DNA of 35,892 nucleotides from Pseudomonadota bacterium. Lineage in GTDB: Bacteria; Pseudomonadota; Gammaproteobacteria; Ga0077536. Each line of letters starts with the position of its first letter. Position 1 is the first letter of the stretch. Shown here piece after piece: positions 28,501 to 35,892 of the stretch. The stretch lies in the NCBI GenBank assembly GCA_029977665.1, contig JAPOKK010000009.1:1-35892 (forward strand). The letters run 5' to 3'. The translations under genes were made by a program, and so were the position numbers. The notes beneath the pieces were generated by a model. That model saw nothing but the letters and a program-made list of their open reading frames with translations, was not told the origin of the DNA and ran no database searches.

Positions 28501-29182
28501 CAGCGGCGCGGAGGTCCTGTTGCGTTGGCAACACCCCGAGCACGGGGTGATTTCGCCCGGCGACTTCGTACCCATCGCCGAGGAACGCGGGCTTATCGTC
28601 GACATCGGCCGCTGGGTGCTCGATGCCGCCTTCGATCGCTTTCGCGACTGGCTGGAAAGCGGGCGCGCGGATCTCGGCGAGCTCGCCATCAACGTCAGCT
28701 CGCGGCAGTTCCGCGCGGACGACTTCTACGGTGACGTCGAGCGTCTGCTGATCGCCCACCGTATTCCGCCACAACGGGTGGTGTTCGAAATCACCGAAGG
28801 CACCGTGGTCGAGGACGTCGAAGCGACCATCGCCATCATGGAGCGTCTGCGCCGCCTCGGCATCCGCTTCGCGATCGACGATTTCGGTACCGGCTACTCG
28901 TCGCTGTCCTACCTCAAGCGGCTGCCCATCGACCAGCTCAAGATCGACCGCTCCTTCATCGCCGACATCGGGCGCGACAGCAATGACGAGGTCATCTGCC
29001 AGACCATCGTCGCGATGAGCCAGCACCTGCGCCTGCAGACCATTGCCGAGGGCGTCGAGACCCCCGAGCAGTACAACTTCCTCGCGCGTCTGCGCTGCAG
29101 TGGCTACCAGGGCTACCTGTTCCTGCCGCCCGCGACCGAAGCAGAGTTTCTCGCCTACTACGACCGCGCCAACCAGCGCTGA
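25520..29182 (+). CDS. PAS-[PAS-PAS]-GAF-[PAS-PAS]-GGDEF-EAL c-di-GMP signalling protein
   Basis: Several PAS repeats, central GAF-like domain, RQEDTVARLGGDEFVVLLPE (I-site plus GGDEF), AEVLLRWQHPEHG, INVSSRQF, IDDFGTGYSSLSYLKRLPIDQLKIDRSFI, TIAEGVETPEQ. Likely TTG start at 25520 after GGAGAGG. Confidence 0.92.
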   Translation: MDDQVRTAEHRLAGGLDALAQALIIVDADGMVCYVNEAAARLTGQDAAFARGRRWKDILCGTSPSHTAPALAPGTHRIVLDGEVTPRDLVVTALASGVPGYLLCVSDSDDAFELAPGRRQQPLLQVALENGRQGLWEWQPRDDTLHFSREWYAMFGHAPGSVRSLLVDLQSLLHPDSVSAGRAALVPMLRGERDDFEVEHRIRRADGAYIHVLSRGRCVERSTDGQALHVVGTHVDITHLKQTEQRLLESRQLLETVIDAFPQRVFWKDRDNRYLGANRSFARDAGFADPAALIGIKVTDIAWPTSFDPIREDDRRVLAGEVDKLVVRREFRPVAGDTFWAETTKVPIRDSDGSAIGILGFYDDVTEQRQRELQMRTIAEAFTAVGEGRLLDALARAAAELAGADYAFLAHLDDDGTRARVSASHPLTSPVLTDLDYALAGTPCACTIRDGRHATLNDLVRTFPDDHLVRDLGIEAYVGNRLETSDGRPIGLFVLLFREAVTDLEHVNTVIDIFSARATAEIERERALSELRTSEQRLETAIAHGGQDVWEWRPADDRLNIIGDTFGRLGLESGKALRVRIHPDDHAVQKRALTDYYRGVSEHYEYEARILHPDGNYRWMLVRGQTASRDDHGRIERLIGTVTDVSALKSAQLGLETSQDFLELVIDTVPQAIFWQDLSFHYRGCNQRFAELAGVAMPEDLVGRSDADLWWHASAATFRAEDRSLIAGTVPSLHGELSLCLPDGTDKWFELVKVPMRDADGAIIGILGAVHDVTTRKQAEDAARHLACFDPLTNLPNRRDFTARLQSSLALAQRRRRTGALLFIDLDQFKQINDTLGHSVGDALLQAVARRLQGVTRQEDTVARLGGDEFVVLLPEVAGDHDDCARQAQLVADKIHETLRQPFQFEHHQFHVTPTIGISLFPDGDKDVDDVLKEADTAMYSGKAAGRGVTRFFRREMEEAAQRRLRIEGDLRKAIVRQEFELRFQPQVDATGFVSGAEVLLRWQHPEHGVISPGDFVPIAEERGLIVDIGRWVLDAAFDRFRDWLESGRADLGELAINVSSRQFRADDFYGDVERLLIAHRIPPQRVVFEITEGTVVEDVEATIAIMERLRRLGIRFAIDDFGTGYSSLSYLKRLPIDQLKIDRSFIADIGRDSNDEVICQTIVAMSQHLRLQTIAEGVETPEQYNFLARLRCSGYQGYLFLPPATEAEFLAYYDRANQR

Positions 29183-29200
29183 TGCGCTGCCGGCCGTGGC

Positions 29201-30016
29201 TCAACCGGCAAGCCACTCGAGCACCAGGCGATTGACGTCCTCGGGGCGATCGAGCGGCAACCAATGGCCGGCGCCCTCGAGGCGCTCGTAGCGCCACGCG
29301 GCATCGACATGCGCCGCGCTGCCCGCCATCTGGGCTTCTTCGAGATACGGGTCGGCGCTACCCCAGATGCCCAGCGTCGGTACGCTCACGCGCGGGAATT
29401 CGAGGCGGCGGAAGGTCTGCGCGGGATGCGCATTGGCGCGGTACCAGTTGAGCGCCGCGGTCAGTGCCCCCGGGCGGGACAGATCGGCGATCCAGTGCTC
29501 ACCTTCGGCATGGTGTCCGGTGAAATCGCGCAGCAGCGCCCAGTCGTCGGCCATCAGCAGGCGCTCGGCGAGTTCTTCGAACTGGAACAGCAGCATGTAC
29601 CAGGAGCGCGCGCGCTGACCGAGGCCGGCGCCGTAGAAGCTCTGCGGATGGCCGACCGACAAGGCCGTGAGCGATGTCACCCGGGCGGCGTGCAGCGCCG
29701 CCAGCAACCAGCCGAGCGACGCGCCCCAGTCGTGGCACAACACGTGGACGCGCGCGAGATCGAGTCTGTCGAGCAGGGCGAGAACGTCAGCGAGCAGGAT
29801 CTCGACGCGATAATCGGCGCGCGCCGGCGGCCGCGCACTGGCGCCAAAGCCGCGCAGGTCCGGCGCCACGACGCGGTAGCCGTCCGCGGCGAGCGCCGGC
29901 ACCTGGTGCCGCTACAGCTTCGACGAGTCGGGGAAGCCGTGCAACAGCAGCACGGGTGGTCCACTGCCGACGTCCAGGTAATGGAAATCGAGTCCGTTCA
30001 GGGTGAGTTGCGGCAT
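29201..30016 (-). pseudogene. Alpha/beta hydrolase (epoxide hydrolase-like) interrupted by one in-frame TAG codon
   Basis: MPQLTLNGLDFHYLDVGSGPPVLLLHGFPDSSKL-TAG-RHQVPALAADGYRVVAPDLRGFGAS...CHDWGASLGW...GAGHWLPLDRPEDVN; stop at 29912-29914, same frame on both sides. Confidence 0.88.
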
Positions 30017-30173
30017 GGCGCGAGGTCTCCGGCGAGCAAGCGCGCAACGATAGCGGCCCGAGGCGCGTGCGGCCAGCGCGGGGCGCCACCGGCGGCGGCA
30101 AAATGCGCCACAATGGCGCCATCCGGCCACCCCAGTACGTGCCGGTCCGGACCGCCGCCACGAGGACACCGCC

Positions 30174-31157
30174 ATGCCCGATCTGCTCGACAGACTTCAC
30201 ACCCGCGCGCCAATCTGGAGCGCCGGCATGGGCGGCGGCCTCGCCGGTCCCGCGCTGACCGCAGCGGTCTGCGAGGCCGGCGGCTTCGGCGTACTCGGCT
30301 GCGGGGGCGCGCTGCCCCGCGCCGAGGTCACCCGGCTCATCGAGCAGACGCGGGCGCTGACCTCGCGCGCCTTCGGCGCCAACATCATCCTGCCGATGTC
30401 CGACGGCAGCGACGTCGAAGCCTGTTTCGATGCCCGCGTGCCGGTGCTGGTGCTGTTCTGGGGTGACGTACAACCCTTCGTCGCCGACGCGCACCGGCGC
30501 GAGATGTACGTCGTCGCGCAGTGCGGCGGCCCGGACGATGCCGTTGCGGCCGCCGATGCCGGTGTCGACGCGGTCATCGTGCAGGGTAGCGAAGCCGGCG
30601 GCCACGTGCGCGCGCGGGCGCCGCTGGCCGAGACCGTGACCCAGGCGGTACGCGTGCTCGGACCGGTGCCGACCATCGCCGCCGGCGGTATCGCGACCGG
30701 CGCGGACATTGCCACCGCCCTCGCCTACGGCGCGCGCGGCGTCTCACTCGGCACGCGCTTTCTGGCCAGCCGCGAGGCTGCCGCGCACGACGCCTACAAG
30801 GCGCGCGTCGTCGCCGCCGGCGCCGAAGACACGCTGATGACCGAACTGTTCGACATCGGCTGGCCGGCCGCCGCGCACCGGGTCTTGCGCAACGCCACCG
30901 TCGTGGCCTGGGAGGGGGCGGGCCGCCCGGCCTCCGGCGAGCGCCCCGGCGAGGGCGAGGAAATCGGTACAATCGGCGCCGGTACGGAGCGTATCGGGAT
31001 CCCGCGCTACAGCGTCCTGCCGCCGGTCACGGACTTCGATGGCGACATCGAGGCCGCCGCGCTCTACGCCGGAGAATCGGTCGCGCGCATCGACGCCGTC
31101 GACGACGCCGCCGCAATCATGACGACCCTGATGGACGAACTGCGTGCCGCTACCTGA
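30174..31157 (+). CDS. Nitronate monooxygenase family protein (second paralogue)
   Basis: IWSAGMGGGLAGPALTAAVCEAGGFGVLGCGG, VIVQGSEAGGHVRA, PTIAAGGIATGADIATALAYGARGVSLGTRFLAS. Confidence 0.92.
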   Translation: MPDLLDRLHTRAPIWSAGMGGGLAGPALTAAVCEAGGFGVLGCGGALPRAEVTRLIEQTRALTSRAFGANIILPMSDGSDVEACFDARVPVLVLFWGDVQPFVADAHRREMYVVAQCGGPDDAVAAADAGVDAVIVQGSEAGGHVRARAPLAETVTQAVRVLGPVPTIAAGGIATGADIATALAYGARGVSLGTRFLASREAAAHDAYKARVVAAGAEDTLMTELFDIGWPAAAHRVLRNATVVAWEGAGRPASGERPGEGEEIGTIGAGTERIGIPRYSVLPPVTDFDGDIEAAALYAGESVARIDAVDDAAAIMTTLMDELRAAT

Positions 31158-31212
31158 GCGGGAGCCGGCTGTACGCCTAACCGAGCAACGTAAACGAAGA
31201 CGGAAAACGAAC

Positions 31213-32769
31213 ATGCGAGTGACCCAGCCCCTGCAGCGCAACCTGCAACAGATCCCCAACGAGGTGGCGACCATCGACGGCGAGCGGCGACACACCTGGG
31301 CCGAGTTCGTCGACCGCGTCGCGCGCCTCGCCGGCGGACTCCACCAGCTGGGCCTGAAAACCGGCGATCGCGTCGCTGTCATCGGCCTCAACTCCGATCG
31401 CCACATGGAAGTGTTCTTCGCCGTACCCTGGGCCGGCGGCGTCATCGTGCCGACCAACTACCGCTGGTCCGCGCCCGAGATCGCGTTCTCACTGAACGAC
31501 TCGGGCACGCGCGTGCTGTTCATCGACCGCGCGTTCTGGCCCCTCGTCGAAGCGCTCCGTCCGCTCGTCGAAGACCCGCTGACGGTCATCTGCCTGGACG
31601 ACGCGCTCCCGGGGCACGACGCCGTTCACGACGAACTGATCGCGGCCAGCGCAGCGGTCGACGAACACGTCGCCGGCGCCGACGACCTGTCCGGCATCTT
31701 CTACACCGGGGGCACGACGGGACGTTCCAAGGGGGTCATGCTGACGCACGGCAACCACGTCGCCAACACGCTGCAGTTCGCCGCGATGATCGGCCTCTCG
31801 CCCGACATCGTGTACCTGCACGGCGCGCCGATGTTCCACATCGCCGATGCCCTGTACATCTACCTCGTCACCCATCTCGGCGCGCGCCACGTGTTCATCC
31901 CGCGTTTCGAGCCGGCCGCCTGCGCCCAGGCGATGCAGGATCACGCCGTGACCGACACCATCCTGGTGCCGACGATGATCCAGATGCTGCTCGAACAGCC
32001 GGGCTTCGCCGAGTACGACCTCGGCAAGCTGGCGCGGCTGTACTACGGTGCCTCGCCGATGCCGGAATCGGTCGCCATCGACTTGATCGGCAAGCTGCCA
32101 TGGGTGGCCGCCTACCAGCTCTACGGCCAGACCGAAGCGGCGCCGCTGCTGACGGCGCTGGACGCCCGCTACCACGTCACCGAGGGCCCGCTGGCCGGCC
32201 GCCTGCGCTCGGCCGGCCGCGCGGTGCCGGCGGTCGAGCTGCGCATCGTCGACGAGAGCGGCGCCGAAGTGCCGCGTGGCACGGTCGGCGAGATCGTCGC
32301 GCGTGGCCCGAACATCATGAAGGGCTACTGGGGCCGCGAGGACCTCAGCGCGGAAACGCTGCGCGGCGGCTGGCTGCACACCGGCGATGCCGCCTACATG
32401 GACGACGGCGGCTTCATCTTCATCAGCGACCGCCTCAAGGACATGATCATCTCGGGTGGCGAGAACGTCTATTCGACAGAGGTCGAAAACGCGCTCTACC
32501 AGCACGAGGACGTCGCCCAGGTTGCGGTCATCGGCATCCCGGACGAGAAATGGGGCGAGCGCGTGCACGCGGTCGTCGTGCCACGCGACGGCACGCAGCC
32601 CGACCCGGCCGAACTGATGGCCTTCTGCCGCACACTCATCGCCGACTACAAGTGTCCGCGCTCGGTCAGCTTCCGCGACGAGCCGCTACCCCTCTCGGGC
32701 GCCGGCAAGGTCCTCAAGACCGAGCTGCGCAAGCCGTTCTGGGAAGGCCGCGACCGCCAGGTGAACTGA
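31213..32769 (+). CDS. Long-chain-type acyl-CoA synthetase / AMP-dependent ligase
   Basis: LSGIFYTGGTTGRSKGVMLTHGNH, YQLYGQTEAAPLLT, GWLHTGDAAYMDDGGFIFISDRLKDMIISGGENVYSTEVENALY. Confidence 0.94.
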   Translation: MRVTQPLQRNLQQIPNEVATIDGERRHTWAEFVDRVARLAGGLHQLGLKTGDRVAVIGLNSDRHMEVFFAVPWAGGVIVPTNYRWSAPEIAFSLNDSGTRVLFIDRAFWPLVEALRPLVEDPLTVICLDDALPGHDAVHDELIAASAAVDEHVAGADDLSGIFYTGGTTGRSKGVMLTHGNHVANTLQFAAMIGLSPDIVYLHGAPMFHIADALYIYLVTHLGARHVFIPRFEPAACAQAMQDHAVTDTILVPTMIQMLLEQPGFAEYDLGKLARLYYGASPMPESVAIDLIGKLPWVAAYQLYGQTEAAPLLTALDARYHVTEGPLAGRLRSAGRAVPAVELRIVDESGAEVPRGTVGEIVARGPNIMKGYWGREDLSAETLRGGWLHTGDAAYMDDGGFIFISDRLKDMIISGGENVYSTEVENALYQHEDVAQVAVIGIPDEKWGERVHAVVVPRDGTQPDPAELMAFCRTLIADYKCPRSVSFRDEPLPLSGAGKVLKTELRKPFWEGRDRQVN

Positions 32770-32832
32770 GCCCGCGGCGAACCCGGCGCAAAGGTCCACC
32801 GCGGCCCGGCGCCCGGCGGCGCCCGCCCGCCT

Positions 32833-33903
32833 TCAACCCAGCGCGGCGTGGATGTCGCGCAGCAGGGCCGCGGTCGTCTCCCAGTCGATGCAGGCGTCGG
32901 TGATCGAGACGCCGTAGCGCAGCTTGCTGACGTCGTCGCCCAGGGCCTGGTTGCCGAATTCGAGGTTGCTCTCGAGCATGATGCCGATCAGCGCGTTCTG
33001 GCCGGCGGCGCGCTGTGCGACGACCTCGCGCGCGACGCCCGGCTGGCGCGCGGCGTCCTTGGCCGAATTGCCGTGGCTGCAGTCGACCATGACCGCCGAC
33101 GGCAGGCCGGCCTTGTCGAGTGCGGCGACGCAGGCCTCGATCGCGGCGGCGTCATAGTTCGGTTCGCGGCCGCCACGCAGGATGGCATGCAGGTCGGGAT
33201 TACCCCGCGTGCGCACGACAGCGGTGCGGCCATCGGCGTCGATGCCCAGGAAGGCATGTGGCGAGCGCGCCGCCTGCATCGCCTGCACCGCGACCTGCAC
33301 GTTGCCGTCGGTGGCGTTCTTGAAGCCACACGGTGCGGACAGGCCGCTGGCCATTTCACGGTGCGTCTGAGACTCGGTCGTGCGCGCGCCGATGGCGTAC
33401 CAGCTGATGAGGTCGCCGAAATACTGCGGCACGATCGGATCGAGCGCCTCGGTCGCCGCCGGCATGCCACTCTCGACCAGTTCGAGCAGGAAACTGCGCG
33501 CGAGCGTCAAGCCGCTTTCGATGTCGAAGGTGTCGTTCATGTGCGGGTCGTTGACGAGGCCCTTCCAGCCCACCGTGGTGCGCGGCTTCTCGAAATACAC
33601 GCGCATCACGACCAGGACACGGTCGGCGATCTCGCCGGCCAGCGCGCGCAGTCGGCCGAGGTATTCCCGCGCGGCAACCAGGTCGTGTATGGAACAGGGC
33701 CCGACGACAACCAGGAAGCGCGGGTCGCGCCCGGCGATGATCGCCCCGATGTCGCGCCGCGTCGCATCGATGAACGCCGCCTCCGCCGTACCCAGCGGCA
33801 GGCGCTCGCTCAGCGTCGCCGGCGGCATCAGCGGCGTCAGCGAGGCAACGTTGCGGTTCTCGAGGATGAAGGCCTCCAGGGTCAGATCGTCCTCATCGCT
33901 CAT
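32833..33903 (-). CDS. 3-deoxy-7-phosphoheptulonate (DAHP) synthase, class I AroF/G/H type
   Basis: FLVVVGPCSIHD, RVYFEKPRTTVGWKGLVNDPHMNDTFDIESGL, GARTTESQTHREMASGLSAPCGFKNATDGN, MVDCSHGNSAKD. Confidence 0.96.
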   Translation of the reverse strand: MSDEDDLTLEAFILENRNVASLTPLMPPATLSERLPLGTAEAAFIDATRRDIGAIIAGRDPRFLVVVGPCSIHDLVAAREYLGRLRALAGEIADRVLVVMRVYFEKPRTTVGWKGLVNDPHMNDTFDIESGLTLARSFLLELVESGMPAATEALDPIVPQYFGDLISWYAIGARTTESQTHREMASGLSAPCGFKNATDGNVQVAVQAMQAARSPHAFLGIDADGRTAVVRTRGNPDLHAILRGGREPNYDAAAIEACVAALDKAGLPSAVMVDCSHGNSAKDAARQPGVAREVVAQRAAGQNALIGIMLESNLEFGNQALGDDVSKLRYGVSITDACIDWETTAALLRDIHAALG

Positions 33904-34361
33904 GGCCGTGCTCCGCAGTTACCGGGTCGAGGAGTTTGCACATCGCTTCATGCTCCGCGTTTGTCGCCACTTCGTGGCACCGTCGTCACCTGCAATGATA
34001 GCGCGGCGCGCCCGACTCGATCGCAGCAAGCGGAGCGTCGCGGCCGGCATCGCATCCGCGCGCCGCGGCCGCCCACCCGGGCCGGAACCCGGCGAGGGTC
34101 GCGGCAGGCCTCGCGTCGATGCAGCGGAACGGCGAGAATGCGCCCCCGGGGCGGCCGGATGCTTGATAGAGGTCATTGCCAGCGAGCGCATGTCGCTCGA
34201 TGATGCACCGCATACCCCCGCCCGGCCGGACGCCGGCTCCGAGCGGGAAACCCCGGCCGCGCAAGCGGCCGGCGTGGCCGGTCGCGCTCGTCGCGCCACG
34301 CGATGGCGAACGGCCCGCAGCGTCGCTCCGAACATTCCTCAGCCATCAACACCGCGAGACC

Positions 34362-35201
34362 ATGAACTACCGCCATATCGAAATCGAACCCGTGACGCCG
34401 GCCATCGGTGCGACCGTGCGCGGCGTCGACATCGCCAGCACCCTGTCCGAGGACGTGCTCGACGAACTCCGCCACGCCTACCACGAACACCTCGTCCTGT
34501 TCTTCCGCGATCAGAAACTCACGCCGGAGCGCCTCGTCGCCTTCGCGCGCTGCTTCGGCGAGATCGGCTACTACCCCTTCGTCGAAGGCATGGCCGGCCA
34601 CCCGGAGGTCGTCGAAGTGGTCAAGAAGGAAGACGAAACGATCAACTTCGGTGGCCTCTGGCATACCGATACGAGCTACCTCGAACGTCCGCCGATGGGT
34701 TCGGTACTGCATGCGCTCGAGGTGCCCAGGGTCGGCGGCGACACGCTGTTCGCGAACATGTACCTTGCCTACGAATCGCTCACACCCGGCTTCCGGCAGC
34801 TGCTCGAAGGCCTGCGGGGCGTCAACAGCGCCGAAAAGCCGGATGCCGCCGTGACGCGCACCCACCGCATGGCCGACAAGCCGCGCGACGCGCAGGACAT
34901 CGTGACCACCGCGTCCCACCCCATCGTGCGCACCCACCCGGTCACCGGGCGCAAGGCGCTGTACTGCAGCAATGCCCACACCACCCACATCGAGGGCATG
35001 AGCGCGGCCGAATCCGCGCCCATCCTGCAATACCTCTACCGCGTGCAGCAGCGCGAGGAGTTCGGCTGCCGCTTCCATTGGGAACCGGGCTCGGTGGCGT
35101 TCTGGGACAACCGCTGCGCGCAACACAATGCCCTCAACGACTACCATGGGCATCGGCGCGTGATGCACCGGGTCACGCTGGAAGGCGAAGTGCCGGCCTG
35201 A
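34362..35201 (+). CDS. TauD/TfdA family Fe(II)/2-oxoglutarate dioxygenase
   Basis: GLWHTDTSYLERPPMGSVLHALEVPRVGGDTLFANM (HxD), WEPGSVAFWDNRCAQHNALNDYHGHRRVMHRVTL (distal His/Arg). Confidence 0.93.
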   Translation: MNYRHIEIEPVTPAIGATVRGVDIASTLSEDVLDELRHAYHEHLVLFFRDQKLTPERLVAFARCFGEIGYYPFVEGMAGHPEVVEVVKKEDETINFGGLWHTDTSYLERPPMGSVLHALEVPRVGGDTLFANMYLAYESLTPGFRQLLEGLRGVNSAEKPDAAVTRTHRMADKPRDAQDIVTTASHPIVRTHPVTGRKALYCSNAHTTHIEGMSAAESAPILQYLYRVQQREEFGCRFHWEPGSVAFWDNRCAQHNALNDYHGHRRVMHRVTLEGEVPA

Positions 35202-35249
35202 ACGTCTCGGGCGGCGATACCACGCAAATACGAGGGGAGGAACATCACC

Positions 35250-35892
35250 ATGGCTGACCGCTTCTTCAGCGACGAAGAACTGCGCGAGATGGGCAAGCGC
35301 ACCGTTGACCGACTGACCGAGGCCATCGACGCGGGCGACGGCGAAAAGGCCAAGAAGATCGCGAAACGCATGTATAACGAGTTCCTCGGCATGCACGACC
35401 TCTACCGCAACTGGATCACGGCAACGCTGAGCGAAGTCGCGCGCCGCTACGGCGACGAGGCGCTCGACGAGGTGATGGTCGAAGGGGTGCGCGCGTGGTG
35501 GAAGCCGATCGTCGAGAGCCTGCCCAAGGACCCGGAGTCCATGCCGGCGCGCATCAAGATGTTCGCCGCCGGCCTGCAGGGCCACCTGCAACCGCTGGAA
35601 GTCAGCGAGGACGACGAGAAGGTCGAGATCAAGATGTGCCCCTGCGGCAGCGGCGGACGCTTGATCATGGAAGGCAAGTACGAAGGCAAAGAGGCTTTCC
35701 ATACCATCGAGAAGCCGCAGCCGCTCACCTACGGCCGACCGGACTACCCGGTCTATTGCGCCCACGAGTACGCGATGGAACGCGTCGATATCGAGGAAAA
35801 CGGCCGCCCCTTCGTCGTCGTCGAACCGGCCGCCAGGCTCGGCCGCGATTACTGCTCGCTCATCGTCTACAAGGATCCCGACAAGATCCCCG
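35250..35892 (+). CDS. Conserved hypothetical protein with Cys/His-containing C-terminal half, truncated at window edge
   Basis: Hand translation MADRFFSDEELREMGKRTVDRLTEAIDAGDGEKAKKIAKRMYNEFLGMHDLYRNWITATLSEVARRYGDEALDEVMV...KMCPCGSGGRL...YCAHEYAMERVDI...DYCSLIVYKDPDKIP; GGGGAGG RBS. Confidence 0.7.
   Translation, partial: MADRFFSDEELREMGKRTVDRLTEAIDAGDGEKAKKIAKRMYNEFLGMHDLYRNWITATLSEVARRYGDEALDEVMVEGVRAWWKPIVESLPKDPESMPARIKMFAAGLQGHLQPLEVSEDDEKVEIKMCPCGSGGRLIMEGKYEGKEAFHTIEKPQPLTYGRPDYPVYCAHEYAMERVDIEENGRPFVVVEPAARLGRDYCSLIVYKDPDKIP

Noticed and set aside
33904-34030. Possible leader peptide/attenuator upstream of DAHP synthase (short ORF MKRCANSSTR and GCCAC-GAA-GTGGC hairpin)
   Set aside because: The short ORF has no aromatic-residue run and there is no terminator/antiterminator pair visible.
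34253-34272. CCGGCCGC-GCAA-GCGGCCGG hairpin (8-bp stem, GNRA-type loop) upstream of the TauD-like gene
   Set aside because: No T-tract and GC-rich hairpins are frequent by chance here; covariation data would be needed to call an RNA element.
1-35892. CRISPR arrays, prophage genes, tRNA/rRNA genes, toxin-antitoxin or defence systems
   Set aside because: Looked for repeat-spacer structure, T-arm-like motifs and characteristic proteins; none were convincing by eye.

Overview
High-GC, gammaproteobacteria-like chromosomal segment with no phage, plasmid, CRISPR, rRNA or tRNA that I can recognise. It is mostly accessory metabolism and signalling: a GNAT-nitrilase fusion (truncated at the left edge), a PAS-GGDEF gene, a two-component system divergent from a Do-type protease, LysR, cysK, MscS, nhaA, two acyl-CoA synthetases, two nitronate monooxygenases, two luciferase-like oxidoreductases, an ECF41-type sigma factor, a SoxYZ fusion, a CoA-transferase, a large multi-PAS/GAF/GGDEF/EAL protein, DAHP synthase and a TauD-like dioxygenase. 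Main points for follow-up: (1) a 13-bp tandem repeat (3 copies plus a partial) inside the PAS-GGDEF gene puts it out of frame; 1 or 4 copies would restore it, so this may be a slippage-driven ON/OFF switch of a diguanylate cyclase. (2) An ECF41-type sigma gene is preceded by a textbook TGTCACA-N16-CGTC promoter but lacks the usual COE partner gene. (3) Three copies of a GCAAAAGTGTC/GACACTTTTGC palindromic element lie just downstream of the protease terminator. (4) A single in-frame amber codon replaces an expected Trp in an alpha/beta hydrolase. All calls come from reading the sequence and translations by eye; no database search was run.
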